Shown here: positions 37,151 through 50,160 of the stretch, piece after piece | Position numbering within the stretch: the stretch's first letter is position 1 | Layout: every line of letters begins with the position of its first letter | Source of the DNA: Stercorarius parasiticus | Lineage: Eukaryota; Chordata; Aves; Charadriiformes; Stercorariidae | Direction: 5' to 3' | Length of the DNA: 64,000 nucleotides | NCBI GenBank assembly: GCA_013396915.1 | Contig: VWZL01002503.1 | Coordinates: 37,636 to 101,635 of the forward strand | Position numbers and translations under genes: made by a program | The notes under the pieces: generated by a model | Database searches by the model: none | What the model saw: the letters and a program-made list of their open reading frames with translations, nothing else | What the model was told of the DNA's origin: nothing

Positions 37151-40100
37151 CTGCGCTTCGAGAGAGGAATCTTTCGGACACACTGAAACATAGCGGTGGC
37201 ATGTCTGGATGTGCCCCCCCCAGGCGAGAGCAGCCGTGTCAGCATCTGCTCCCGCGGCTCTCTCTGGGTTCTGGGCACGCTGCGCACCCCGGCATCGCCC
37301 GGTGTTCCTGGGCTCTGTCTGCATCACCCGAGCCAGCGCTGCCAGAGGAGAAATGCGCTGCCCTATGAAAATGAGCTGCTTTTTTTTTTTTCTTTTTCAT
37401 TGTAAATTCAGATGCTTAAAGAAGTTCCCAACCAATTTCTTGTTGGCCAAGTCCCCCAGTTGACTCTTTTGCAGCCCAAGCCTTTTGTTTTAAAAAAGTC
37501 TTTGTTTTTTTGGTTTTTTTTTTTTTTTTGGTGACAGACCGAGCTATTCTGTGGGGAGCAGGCTCTTGTCCTGGAAAATGGTTCATCCAAAACCCCCTTT
37601 TTCTCCTCCCAAGCAATTGTCTTGGAAACTTTCTGAGCCAGCCTGGATGCCAGATGTGTTGCCTTCTCTCCGGGTTTGTCAGATGTAATGAAGATTAGAT
37701 TGAGAGAACAAGTTGGCTTAGCCAAACTGATACTCACTACTGTTAGTAGAACTAGCAATGATTAACTCTTTCCCTGTGACACCTTCCTTTACCGTGCATG
37801 GGGCATACTAAGCGGTACCCATAGCTGGTTTCAAAATGGATTTTGTCTCTTTGGACACAGGGAATTCGACAGATCGGTGCTGAGAGCCCTGTGTGCAGCA
37901 CTTGGGTCAGCCTGGGAAGCCTTTTCTCCTCCAAGCTCCTTTCCAAGCTGGAGTTTTGCTTTTAAGCCAGGTGCATTCCCAGAAATTTAATTTTTGAGCT
38001 TTTTTGTGCTTTTTCCCTCCCTGGGTGGTAGCACCTTCCAGTCTGCAGGCAGCGCTGCAGTTTGGGGCTGATAATCCCTGAACAATGATGTGGGTCCTGG
38101 CCCTGCTCTGACCGAGGCTGTGCCACTTGGCCCAGAGACTTGAGGTCTTGCGTTGTTCCTGGATGTGCCAAGCGCACACGAGGTCCAGCGTGGTGTGTGT
38201 GGTGGGGCACCGCCCACCGGAGCTCGGCAACGGTGCCATGGCAGTGCCTGTTCCCATGGGGCTGACGGCCAGGAAGGCACCAAGGGGTTTGCTTTTGCAC
38301 AAAGCTCAGGGCTGTTCTGGGGATGCAGAACTTTGTCTTAGTCTAACTCAGCCCAAAATACGCCAACATGATTTAGAGGAGGCTGGTCCTGCTGTGGGGG
38401 ATGCCAGGCACGTCCTCCCCACCTGCCTGGGCAAGACATGGTCCTTGCTGGTTCGGTCGATGATAGCAGCAGCTGCTGGGCTGCACTGCTGAGCTACAAC
38501 TCCACGTCTTCCCTTTCCAGCTTCTTTGCTTGGAATATTGCCCTAAAAATACCCTGGATTAGTTATCTTGCTGCCAGAGGGACTGATCCTGGGAGCGCAG
38601 TATTCCCCTTCCCCTGTGGGTCTGCAGCAGGGCTTACGGCACCGCGGCCTGACGGCTTGGGGCTGTTGCCTTCTCTTGACAACTCTTTTTTTTCTTCTTT
38701 TGGCAAATCTCTTCACAGGCCATTACAAAGCCTGCTGGGCTCTTCCCCTGCCAGCCATCCCGGTGGAGCTGCGGCTCCCACGGTGGGAAGGAAACTCATT
38801 GTAACCCACCACAGACCCCATGGGTCTCATTGCCCTTGAGGGAGGTGGGATGCTGTGGGACCAGACTGAGCCCCCACTGCACTGTGGGGCCACCCAGAGA
38901 ACCCGTGGGGTGGGGGTCTGGAGGCTCAGGCATGGCCATGGAGGCATGGTGCCGGGCTCCAGTGAGTTGGGCAGTTCTCAGCATCCCCCTCCACCTCCTC
39001 CCCTGGGGTGTGGGAAGTTTCTGGGTAGAGCCAGGACACCTGAGCACTACTTGTGTCTTTGTTGCCCTGTGGCCTCTGGGGACACCCCCGCCCCCTGCAC
39101 CCCCTCTGCAGGGGCTGTGGAACTGAGCAGCCCTGGCTTGGGCTGTGCTGAGCCGTGCAGCGGTGGTGCAGAGCCAGCAGGGCCATGGGTGACCCAGGAG
39201 GCAGCAGGTCCGGGGGCAGCACGGGGACACTGTCCTGGTGTGGGGCCACACGGAGTACCCCCATGTCCCCCGGCCCAGCGGCATTACCAGGGTCCAACTC
39301 AGGAGGTTCTGTTTTTAGAAAAATCCATCATTCCTGTGCCACCAGGAGATGCTGCGTTTGGGGACTGTCCCATGGGCTGTGGCCAGGGTCACAAACACAT
39401 GTGCGAGGCCCCACCGAGCCCTGGGGTGCCGGCAGTCGAGTGTGCCAGGGTGGATGAGAGGGATGATGGCAGCCAGCCGCTGGTGCGGGAGCATGCCAGG
39501 GCATCCTTGTGTCCCTCCAGTCCTCATTTCCAGCCCGCTCGTTGGCAGGCATGGGACACATCGGCTGGAAGAGCTGAGGGCAGTGCTTACACTGCAAATC
39601 ACTAACGAGATGGGCTTTCAGATGCGTTTCTCCCTCCCTGGGCTTCCTGTCTGCAGAGCCCCTGCAGACGAGCTGCCTGTGCCCCCGTGCAGCTGCAAGC
39701 CCACGGCTCGGCCACGGCTCGAGCCCGCATGGCAGCTTGCTCTGCGCTGGGTGATGCGGTGGCTCTGATGCCCGGGCAGAGGGGCTGGGACAGGGACAGG
39801 GGCTGGGGCAGGAGCTGGGACAGGGGCTGGCACCATCACAGCCCCGCTGTGGATGACCCCATCCCTGATTCCTATGCGGGTGCTGGAGGTGTATATGTAC
39901 CCCTGGGTCTGGAGGATGGAGGAGGGGACGGGACCTCTCCTTCATCCCTGGGGACCCTCTTGGCCCTCCAGGTCTGCCTCGACCCCTGGGTGCGCACATG
40001 CCTGTGCACATGGCTTCCACCCCTGTTCACTGCCACCAGCGCTGCCTGGGAGGAGCTCCTCCACAGGGACAGGCTGGGGTGCAAAACCCTGTGACCCCCA

Positions 40101-43100
40101 GGAAAGGGGCAGAGGGGGCTGGCGCGAGGTCGTGGTGGCTCCTCTCACGCTGGCAGCCAGGGACCAAGCCGCAGCAGCGGCAGCTGGCCAGGCACCGGCA
40201 CTCCCTGTGCCTGGCAGCGCCCACTGCACTGCGGCGGTCCATGTTGCCACATGTTGTTACCTTGCCTGGGCCCAAGCGCTGCTGCCTCCATCGCCAGGGT
40301 CAGGCCACCGTGGCTCAGGGAATCCCACAGACTGTTCTTTGCCCACGAGTCCTGGGGCTGCTGCCCATCTTTGCCACCTCGCAGCTGGCAGTGATGGGCT
40401 CTGCCCGCCTCGATACCAGGGTCTGAGAGGAGAGACCCCCACCCCAACCCGCAGGCACTGGCAGCAAAGGGCACCTGTGTGGGGCAGATGGTTCTGCAAC
40501 CTGTCCCAATGGTGTCACTGTCACCCCAAACATGACACCTCCCCGTGGGGCTCGCTCTGGGTGTGGGGTTGGTACCACCTTTCGCTGCCGGCCGCCCTGT
40601 GCAGGCAGCAATGCCGCTGCGCTTCCCTGGGCCTGAGCAGGCAGCGCTGCTGCCCCAGGCACACACCCGCATGGGCGCACGTTCCCATGCACACCCACGC
40701 GCACCCATGCACGCACACCCGCCTGAGTGCACGTCTGCACAGACACACATGCACGCGTGTGCACACAAACGTGTCGCCACACCCGTGCGCGTGTGCACCC
40801 CGCACATGTAGGACACGCCCCTCCCCGCGCACCCCCACGCCTGAATCTGCGCACGAGTGACTGTGCACACACACCACACGTGCACACCTGCGGGCACACA
40901 CACCACATGCACACACACACGCGTGCACAGCCGTGCACATGTGCACCTACGTGTGTGCAGCCCCCACATGTGCCCCCCGCCCCGCGGTGCCCCCCCGTGC
41001 CAGCTCTCCGTGGGGCTGGGAGCGGGGCCCAGCTGAGCCGGCCCTGGCGCAGGCAGGATCAAACCCCCTGAACCAGGTCTTCCCCACCACAGCCACATGG
41101 GTCTTCCCCTGCCCACCCCGGATCCAGCCGCGTGTCCCAGCTCGCGTGGCCATGTCTGCTCCTGCCTCGGGGTCGGTCTGTCATCCCCAGCTCTGCTCCC
41201 CTTGGGCTGTCCCCAACCCCGCGGTGTGGCACCGGGTGTCCCTGGTGCTACAGGTCACCCTCGCTCCCTCCTGCTCCAGCATTTCTTAGCCCCTGCCACC
41301 CCACAGGTACCTCCATCTCCAGCCTCATCCCCCTCCCTGGGCTGCAGCCCCCCCATGTCATCCCGGGGCTGGAAACCGCTGCCAGGGTCCCAGCTGTGCT
41401 CAGCCTCGGGTTGGGGGATGACTTGTCCCTTTGGGGACAGCGTTGTCACCCTGCTACTGTTAACGTCACTCCAGGTGATATCTGGGGTGGCACGGAGGGG
41501 GTGTGGTGCCCTGTGAGGACACCGGGGACATCTGCATGGTGTGCGCAGGATACGAGGGCACATGCGTGGCAGAGGTGGGCAGGGGGTCTGCTGCACCTTC
41601 CCTGGGGACCCCTCGCAGGGATGCCAGCACCCACTCGTGAGGGCTGGGACAGCGAAGGGGACACGCCAAGAGGACCATGGGGTGGGAGCTGGTGGTGACA
41701 TGCCAGTGGCTGTCCCCCAGGACAGGCAGCTTTGCTGGGGCAGACTCAGCATGCTTTATGGCTTGTGCCTGCTGGGTGGTTACGCATCCATCTAGGGGTG
41801 CAGGGGGTGTCTGCAGGGCCCCGGGGCAGGTGGGCGAGGCAGAGGGTGCTATGGCAAGGAGGGACTGGGGGGGGACACAGTGCCAGGGGGTGCATGGCCC
41901 ATGGCACACTGGGCAGAGGAGGGGACTGAGAGCCCCTCAAGGCTGCCCAAGGCACTGACCCCAGCACCCAGCTTTGTGCTTTGGAGCATCAGCTGAGGGG
42001 GGGAGGCTGTCAGAGGTCTCCTCCTCCTCTCTGCAGCCTTCAGTGTTCAGCATCACCGGGAGCTGCTCCCCCACACCAGTGCCGTGGCACAGCAGCCCCA
42101 GTCTGGCCACAGAGAGGGATTCTCCGCTGGCTCATAGCTTTTGGCGCAGCTCACGTGGCAAGCCGCTGACAGTTAAGAGGAGCCAGGGGAGGCTGGGGGA
42201 TGAGGTGGTGTCACCCATTGGAAATGGTCCCCTGGGGGAACAGGGGGTACCGCTGGTGTGGGGCCACGGGTTCATGTGGGAATGGTGGTTGCCTCTAAGC
42301 AGGGACCCAAGAGGTCCCTGCCTGTGCCCTGACACTTCATTTCTGCTGCCTGAGCTGGCCAAAACCCAGCCCTGCAGCCACCCAGGCCATGGAGCGCTCT
42401 CTGTGGCTGGCGGGGATGGGGATGGGGACAGGGATAGGACCAGGGCACCCACCAGGCAAGGCTGGGGTGGCCCCCGGGTGCTGAGCCGGGAGAGGAGCCG
42501 CAGGCGGGTGCAGGCAGGGCAGGCAGCAGGCAGATTCTTGGTACACGCCAGGTTTAAGCCTCAAGTGGTTTCACCCCAGAGATGCTCAGCTGCTCCTCCC
42601 TGCGCCCCTCCCCCCTGCCCCCCGAAATTGCAGCCTCTCCGTCAGCGAAGCAGCTCCAGCGGGGCACAGAGGGGGCCAGTGCAGGCACCCCGAGCCCGCG
42701 GGTGGTGAGGGGGGAGGCAGAGGGGTCTGACTGGGGGGGCTGAAGGCAGCATGGGGCAGCCCCTCCCTGGGAGCTGGGTAACCTTGTTTGGCAGGAGGGA
42801 GCGGGGTTATTTATAGCCAGAGAATGGCCGAGCCATACAAGGGCAGGAGGGACGAGGTGTCTGGCTGCCCTTCTTTGGTGAGCTGCATCCCCGAGGGGCC
42901 GCTCCCAGGTGTCCCCCGTCATCCCCCCACTGGCCCCAGGGACCCCTGGCATGGCTCAGCGCAGAAGCCCACTGGCCAGGAGCGATTCTGTGGGGAGACG
43001 GGAGCAAGCGAGGGTGTGTGTGTGGGGGGAGAGCCTGCCGGTCTGTGCTCAAGGAGGCAAGGGGGTCCCCACGCCCAGGAAGCCGGAGTCCCTGTGCTGT

Positions 43101-46100
43101 GGCCAGCGGTGTCCTATGGTGGCTGGTGTCCCTGGTGGGGCAGAGCACCTGCTCCCAGCCGCAGCCTGTGCAGAGCCTGTGCAGTCAGACGTGGGCAAGG
43201 GCTGGACTGAGCAGCACGCGCCTCTGCCGGATGATGCTCCCGAAGCTGTCGGGGAGGGCACTGCCAGGGCAGGACCGGCTGGGCACAGTGTCGTTGAGCC
43301 CCAGCATCTTCCCTCGGGATGGGCTGGGGCAGCTGGGGGGTCTCCTGCCTCCAGCCTGACCCGCTGCCTCCCCCCGCAGTATGGCATCGTGCTGGACGCC
43401 GGGTCCTCCCACACGGCCATGTTCATCTACAAGTGGCCTGCAGACAAGGAGAACGACACCGGGGTGGTCAGCGAGCACAGCATGTGTGATGTGGAGGGTA
43501 AGGGCTGTCCCAGAACCTGGGAGCCGGTGGCTGGCCGCAGGGTCTGTCGGGTCCCCCGTGGGTAGGTCACCGTGATGGTGAGAACACCCCTGCCAAGCCC
43601 AGCTGCCTCCCTGCGTATTCACCGGCGCAGATGAGGTGTTGTTCTAAGGGGTCCAGCTCTGTTCCCAAAACCTCCCTCATTCCCCTCAAGGCTTGAAGCT
43701 GTGCACGCTTGTGGTTTATCTTTTCCTGGCATGCATTGAACCACCAGGAAACAATCCAGCTCCCTGCCTATCCCAGCGCGGGATGGTTTTCCGCTCTCCA
43801 TTTAAGCAACCTTTGCTCGCTGTCAGCCGGTGGGGGATGCCTCATGGGCAGGGAGATGTGTCTGGACTCTGGATGGCTCCATGCCCACGGAAACCTGCGG
43901 CACCTGCCTTTTGAACAGCCTGGGAAGGGCAAAGCTGCCCACTGAGCATCATCCCACCAAACATGCCCACAAGCATCCCACCGAGCACCTTCCTACCACC
44001 TACAGGGAGCAACGCTGTTTCCTCTCCGCAGGTCCCGGCATCTCCAGCTACAGCTCCAACCCTCCGGCTGCCGGGACAAGCCTGGTGCACTGCCTGAACC
44101 AGGCTCTGAGAGATGTGCCCAAGGAGAAGCACGCCGGCACCCCGCTCTACCTGGGCGCGACGGCCGGCATGCGCCTGCTCAAGTGAGTGCTTGTTCTGGC
44201 CATGCCAGCTGCCTGGTCTCAGACGCTGCGGGGGAGCCCTGCCATGTCACCCTGCCATCTCGCCAGCCGTGGCAGGGGTGGAGACGGTGAAGGACAACTA
44301 TGATGTCTCCCCTTTGCCAGGCAAAGCTCCTAACCCTCCCAGCTGCCTGGCTCCATGTCCCTTGCAGAAGTGCAACTGCCTTCCAGAGCAGGGGGTGCTC
44401 TGCAGGGCACAGCCCGCATATCCCTGCCTGAAAAGAGGCCAGCATGGGGCTGGCACCGGGATAACCCACCCAGGCTTTTTGGCTAGCCAGGAAGAAAGTC
44501 CCCCTGCACCCATTGCCAGCCTGATGGGATGCAATGAGAATAATTACCTCCTGAAAGGCACACAGAGGAGGGAGTCGTGCCCTTTCTCACTCGGGAGTGA
44601 GCACACCTCCATCCTTGCTGCCTGCCACCTCCGCTGGCAGAGACAAGGGGAATTAGTTGGGGGTTTTGGGGGCATATCCCTACAGGTACCCAGGCGAGGA
44701 CCCACCTGCCTCTCGCCCCATGCGCCACGGTGGGGCTGGGCCTCAGGGCTGTGTGGGCAGTGGATTCTCTGCTGGTGGCACCCTGCCACCCTGCCACCCT
44801 GTCCTCTTGCCTGCCCCGCAGCATTGCAAACCTGCAGGCTTCGGACGCCGTCCTCAGTGCCGTGGCCGCCACGCTGAAGTCGTACCCCTTTGATTTCCGG
44901 GGGGCGAAGATCCTGTCGGGGGAAGAGGAAGGGGTCTTTGGCTGGGTCACCGCAAACTACCTCCTGGAGAACTTCATCAAGGTGGGCAGGGGAACGTGGC
45001 ACCTAGCTGGGACGGCTGTGGTGGCCAGGCTGTCCCACAGCTCATCACATCCTTACGCCCACTCCTGTCTTCCTTGCTCAGCGTGGCTGGCTTGGGGAAT
45101 GGATACAGCCCCAGAAGAAGACCCTGGGGGCCATGGACTTTGGGGGAGCTTCCACACAGATCACATTTGAAACCAGGGACACCATTGAAGACCCCAGAAA
45201 TGAGGTGATGCTGAAGCTGTATGGCCAGGCATACAAAGTGTACACCCACAGCTTCCTCTGCTACGGAAGGGACCAGGTCCTCAAGAGGCTGCTCTCAAAG
45301 CTCCTCCAGGTACCGGCATGTGCTCGATGGGGATGCCAGCTGTCATCACTCGCAGTTGCCCCCTTCCCCTGGTGTATATACAGGGGTGTCCCCCAGCCCT
45401 GGCTCTAGGAGAGCCCTGTGGGGCCATCTGCACACCTTTCCAAGCCAACTTTTGGATTTTGCCCCCTGATGCTCTCCCATGGTCTCAAGGCTTCCTCCCA
45501 CCCTCTCCATAAGGTGTTGCACCCCTTGGCCAGAGCCAAGATGTCCCATGTCATCTTGAGATGCTTGTGGCAACTGCCAGCCAGCTCTGCATCCCTCTGC
45601 CCAGGCTCCTCTGCATCTCTCCGGCAGGGAAATGGAGGCAGGCAGGCAGCGGTGCTGGGGCTGCCACATGGCACTGGGCCTACGCCATGGCTCACACGTC
45701 CCACGTGTCACTTCTCTGGCAGGCTGAGCGCTACCAACCAACCATCCACTATCCCTGCTGGCCCACGGGCTACGACAAGAGCCTGTTGCTGAGCAGTGTC
45801 TACGACAGTCCTTGCACGGAGAAGGAGAGGCCCAGCCTTGCCCTCAACACCACCGTCACTGTGGTCGGCACCGGGAACGGCAGCCTCTGTGCTCTGCACG
45901 TCAGCAAGCTCTTCGACTTCACCACCTGCTCCTTCTCCCGCTGCTCCTTTGATGGCATTTTCCAGCCAGAGGTTTCAGGAAACTTCATTGTAAGTCCTGG
46001 CAGGGAGTGGGGTGATCTCCTGGCTGCTGGGTGGGCAGGTGTCCCCAGCCCCCCGGCATCGCGCGGCAGCGAAGCCAGACCCTTGGCTCTCCAAGGGCGG

Positions 46101-47512
46101 TTCCTTGTGCTGACAACGCCCATCAGGGTGGCTCTTCGTGGTGAGAAGGTTTTGCTGCCAGCCTGTCCCACAGCTGCCTCCTTTCCTCTGTCAGGCCTTC
46201 TCTGCCTTCTTCTACACAGTGGACTTCATCCGGACAGTGATGGGGAGACCCGTGCACTTGCCCAACGACCTGAAGGATGCTGCCAAGACCATCTGTGCCA
46301 CGAGCTGGAGCGAGGTGGGCTCCTCAGGCATGGCGGGGAGGAGAGGGCTGCTTTGTGTGGGGCATCACCCAGGCTCTGAGAGCAGCCCTTGGAGGTGGCT
46401 GGGTGTCCTGGGAGGGTGGGTGACAGCTCCCACCTGGGACAAGGAGAGGCTCAGGTGGGTATGGCCAGCACCTTGGCCAGCCTGATGCAACCACCCAGAG
46501 TTTCAGGCCACAGAAACAAAGCTTGAACCCTGCTGGCTTGACCCCTTTTTTCTGTCCCTCCATGCATCCAACCCAGCTGCTCCAGAAAGCCCCTAAGCTG
46601 GAGAAGAGACTGGCGGATTACTGCGCTGTCAGCATGTTCGTTTATTTGCTGACCACCAAAGGCTACAACTTCAACAACCATTCCTTCCCCAACATTGCCT
46701 TCCAGAAGAAGGTGGGTAACACCAGAGCATGTACTCATGCCATGATGGCTGTTAGATGGAGTTAGGCCAAAAAGCCCTGCAGGAGAGATGATCCCACACC
46801 AAGAAAGAGCCGAGCAATATGAGGGAAGATCTCAGGGAACAGGGGCAGGAAGGGACTCCCTTCCTTCTGGGTGATGCGAAAAAAGAAAAAAGAGCTGAGC
46901 TGGCTGTAGGATGGTCATGGAGTCAGGTCCTCCAGTCTTTCCTTGGCCCTTGAGACACCAGCCATCTCAAACAACTCTTTGCTCAGGCTTGTTGGGAAGT
47001 TATCTCAGGGCAGGATCCCACCTTTGCCAAGTGCCCTCACCTGCACAAGCTGTGACATGGGCAGTGAGATCAGGACTGGCCAGAGCGGACAAGATCCAGC
47101 TCCCATCAGATGAGCCCGGCTCAGCACAGGATGGTCATTGCTTCATCTCTGGCCAGCTGGACCCATGGGCAAGCAAGGGCTCAGGGTGCTGTGGACTCCC
47201 CCAGATCCCTCTCCTTCACTGGGATGACACTGAGGTGGTCCCTGGAAGGTCCCTTGAGGCCCGTGGAGCTGGGTTGATCGGGGTAGTGACCATGCCATGC
47301 TCTTTCCACAGGCAGGAGAAACCTCCATTGGCTGGGCCCTGGGCTACATGTTGAACCTCACCAACATGATCCCAGCGGAGAAGCCCTCTTCCCACAAGAG
47401 CATGCTGTACAACTACTGGGTCATCCTCATCCTGCTCTTTGTGGTCACCACCCTGACGTCTCTGGGGACTGCCGTCTGCCTGCTCCGGCGCAGCAAGTCC
47501 AGCACCATCTAA
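36755..47512 (+). CDS. ENTPD2: Ectonucleoside triphosphate diphosphohydrolase 2 (nine exons, complete)
   Basis: ENTPD2 (NTPDase2, ecto-ATPase) is a plasma-membrane enzyme with an extracellular catalytic domain that hydrolyses ATP and other nucleoside triphosphates in purinergic signalling. Exons: 36755-36865, 43380-43497, 44032-44182, 44822-44981, 45082-45309, 45723-45989, 46195-46314, 46577-46711 and 47312-47512 (TAA 47510-47512). All junctions are GT-AG with matching phases. The product is 496 residues, close to the human length. An N-terminal membrane anchor occupies about residues 5-26 and a C-terminal one about 466-488. The apyrase conserved regions are intact: DAGSSHT (43-49), GATAGMRLL (118-126), [14 protein letters not shown] (161-174), DFGGASTQ (199-206) and GWALGYM (437-443). 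The ending SSTI resembles mammalian ENTPD2 rather than ENTPD8. Several Asn-X-Ser/Thr sites suit an ectodomain. Exon 1 is linked by its hydrophobic anchor and its K-Y junction. Confidence 0.97.
39778..39832. repeat. GGGGCTGGGACAG minisatellite
   Basis: Three to four imperfect copies of a 13-18-bp G-rich unit in ENTPD2 intron 1. Confidence 0.75.
40657..40965. repeat. CA/CG-rich alternating purine-pyrimidine tract
   Basis: About 300 bp dominated by CACAC, GCGCAC, TGCAC and ACGCG combinations (for example CACACCACACGTGCACACC near 40870). It is a degenerate CA microsatellite with many CpG-containing interruptions, a composition that favours Z-DNA. Confidence 0.8.
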
Positions 47513-48460
47513 CAGCAGGGACAGGGTGGGCCTTGTCTGCAGGATCCAGCACCATCCTTCCTCCTGGAGTCTCCATGGCCTGAACACTTGGGATGCAGCA
47601 AGTGCTCAGAGATGTCCTCCTCCAATACATGATGCTGCCTGTCCCAGAAGGAAAGCTTTCCCTTTTTGCCCTCCCCTTGCTTTCAAGCTGCAGAAAGGTG
47701 GGGGTAGAAGAGGACCCTAACCCTGCAGGAGAATGGCCTAAAGGTTTCCCAGTGCTTCTCAGGGATGGACCCCAGAGCAGGCTTGGGATTTAGACATTCA
47801 GACCTGAGGCATCTTTGTGCCACCAGACCTGGGCTGCACTGGGCCAGTAAGTCCAGAAAACAGCAGGATTTATGCTGATGTGCATGGGGGGTGTGGGGGG
47901 GAAATATTACGCTAGTCCTTATAGCTGGCCTCTCTAGCCTGTCCCTGGAGCATCAGCCCTGCCTCCTGGGGAGCTCTGGTCACCACCCAGAGCCCAGGCT
48001 GTCATGCAGAAAACACAGGGACCTTCCTGAGGGCCTGACCTTGACCTGGACTTCCACCAGCCATGGCACAGGGGCTTTGGGTAGAGGCTTAGCAACAACC
48101 AGACATGGGGAGCAGGCAGCTTCCAGGTCCCGCTTCAGCAGCCAAACACGTTGCCTTCCCCATTCCTGTGGTTCCTAAGCCAGTCTCGCCTTTGCCACAG
48201 CCAGAGCCTCCTCCATTCCCTGGCAATGGCACACAAAGTCCCTGTGGCTCTCTGGTGAGTGGCTGTACCAGCCCAGAAGCGATGGGCTTGCTGTGGGAGT
48301 GGGATTTGAGCCCTGCATCATCCCACGCCAGGCAGCTGGGAGGATGTGTCTTCATTTCCAATTGAGCAAGAACAGAGACATGCAAACATGCAGAAGGCTT
48401 GGTTTTGTTTAGTTGGATTTTTTTATAATCAGAAATAAATCTTTGTAACCTCTCCTATGG
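47513..48460 (+). terminator. ENTPD2: ENTPD2 3' UTR and poly(A) signal
   Basis: An AATAAA at 48434-48439 follows the TAA at 47512 by about 920 bp, within an AT-rich run (TTTTTTATAATCAGAAATAAA). No other canonical AATAAA was seen between stop and here, so cleavage near 48455 is expected. Confidence 0.75.
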
Positions 48461-49930
48461 TTCTGAGCTCGTATGCTCTACTAGCCTGGAGAATCCCCCA
48501 AGACAGGCTTGAAACCTCACTCCAGACTCAGGCCCACTTGGAGGTGGAGGAGTTTCAACCAGCCATGGTTGCGCAGTTGAAGTTTCCCAAGCGCAAGAGG
48601 TACAGTCACCCCAAAAGCGTAAGCAGGCAGCGCTCAGGCCGACTCTGCCCCGTGCATTCACTGCTGTGCTCACAGCCTCCATGCAAAGAAAACATGTGGG
48701 GAGGCTCTGGTCCGGGGGACCGGGTCTGGTAGCCAAGCAGGGCAGGAGAGCAGCCTGCAGGACTGGCAATTTGTTCGTGCAGTCGCTGGCAGCTCAGAGC
48801 CACCGTGGCACACAGCCAGCTGCACGGGGCCAGTCCCGACTCATCAACCCCAACTGGAAAGAGCCTCTTGCCCCACCGCATCCCCCTGCACGCCCCAGCA
48901 GAGGAGCGGCTCCAGCGGGAGCTGCAGTTTCTCGCTGTGCTCTTTGTTCTCACAGGCGGCAGGAGCTCTGCTCCTGGCTCCGGCTGAGCTTCCACTACGC
49001 TGTGCTTGGCTTAACCCACCCGTTCCCCACAGCCCCTTTGCTTTTGTCTGGTCTGGTGGCTGCTCCCCATCTCTCTGCACAGCTCAAGTGCAATTCCAGT
49101 CCAGATGATGTTCTGAGCCCCCAAACCCAGTTTCCTCCCCAGGCCTCTCATCTCCCCAGCACAGGGACTCCCTCCCGTGGCAAGGCTCCGGGACGGTCTC
49201 CAGCTCTCACGCAGAAGGAGGCGTTTCTGGTCTCTGAAGCCGAAATGCTGCTGCTCTGCTCCAAGAAACCAGCTAGCTTCCAGAACCCAGGCTGGGTTTC
49301 CCCTTCTAAGAAATTCAGCTGCCACTGAATCAGAGCTGGACATCCACCAAGTGCAGCCGGTTTGCCCTAATCATGATCTGGAGTCGGCCATTAGGAAAAA
49401 ATGAAGTAAAAGAGGCCTTTTAATCTTCACATGTGCCCCTCTGGATGTGTGGGATTTGAGACAGTACCATTCCCTTGCCGTCTGGTTACAGACCCAGATG
49501 GAGAGTCTGGGACTGGGCGGGTGACATGCCCCGAGAGCAAGATTGGCACTGCACAGAGGGGCTCTGGGCACACGTGCACCCCTTTTGGGGGGCAGAGAGG
49601 ACATCCCCAGAGGCCGTGCAGCTGCAGGGCTCAGCTCAGACCCATTCTGGCAGGTGAGAAAAGCCTTGCTGATACATGGGCAGGGACACTGTGACCGGTT
49701 AGGTGCAAGAAAGAGAGCACACAGCAACAGCTCTGCCCTCTCACAGCTTAGCCCAGACCCGTCCATGCCTGCAGTCACTTCACACGCAGTCAGATTGCGG
49801 GTGCCATGGCCTCAGAAGGACGAGAGCGCTCTGCTCCAACGTTTACTGCAGAAATTGGCTCAGGGTGATATTTACCACCTGCACCCCAGCTCTTCCTGCC
49901 CCACCACCAGCCTTCGCTTTGTCCACAACG
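48461..49930. other. Intergenic spacer between the convergent ENTPD2 and TMEM141
   Basis: About 1.5 kb with no recognisable exon. Open frames such as 48666-49328 (plus) have no domain or family resemblance. Confidence 0.6.
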
Positions 49931-49950
49931 AGCGCTTTCAGCTCGTGACT

Positions 49951-49956
49951 TTTATT
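49951..49956 (-). terminator. TMEM141: Poly(A) signal for TMEM141 (minus strand)
   Basis: TTTATT on plus reads AATAAA on minus. It lies about 205 bp past the TMEM141 stop codon at 50161-50163, giving a short 3' UTR. Confidence 0.65.
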
Positions 49957-50160
49957 GTGCCCCCCATGTGCGATATTTAGAGGCCACCTGGGAGGCAGCA
50001 ATCCCTACGGTGCCTCCACCATGCTCCCACAGCAGGATTGACTCATCTGAGCTCCCAGGCAGCGCTGCAGAGCCCACCAGGCTCACCGGCAGCGCAGGCA
50101 GCCTGGGCAGGAGGGAAGGGGCGAAGCAGGACACGGGCATGGTGCGCTGTGCTCTGCTAG

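Larger units (their letters stand above)
36866..43379 (+). other. ENTPD2: ENTPD2 intron 1 with low-complexity tracts
   Basis: A 6.5-kb intron bounded by GTGAGC at 36866 and CCCGCAG at 43373-43379. It contains T-rich runs at about 37380-37400 and 37500-37530, a GGGGCTGGGACAG minisatellite at 39778-39832, and a long alternating CA/GC-rich tract at 40657-40965. Long frames here (39853-40860, 40145-41116) have low-complexity composition and no domain. No nested gene was recognised. Confidence 0.8.

Noticed and set aside
39853..41116. 335- and 323-residue ORFs in ENTPD2 intron 1
   Set aside because: Histidine/threonine- and cysteine/valine-rich runs come from the CA-rich tract; no real protein features.
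36755..47512. Assignment as ENTPD8 instead of ENTPD2
   Set aside because: The [11 protein letters not shown] block, the exon-by-exon match, the STI terminus and the neighbouring SAPCD2 all favour ENTPD2.
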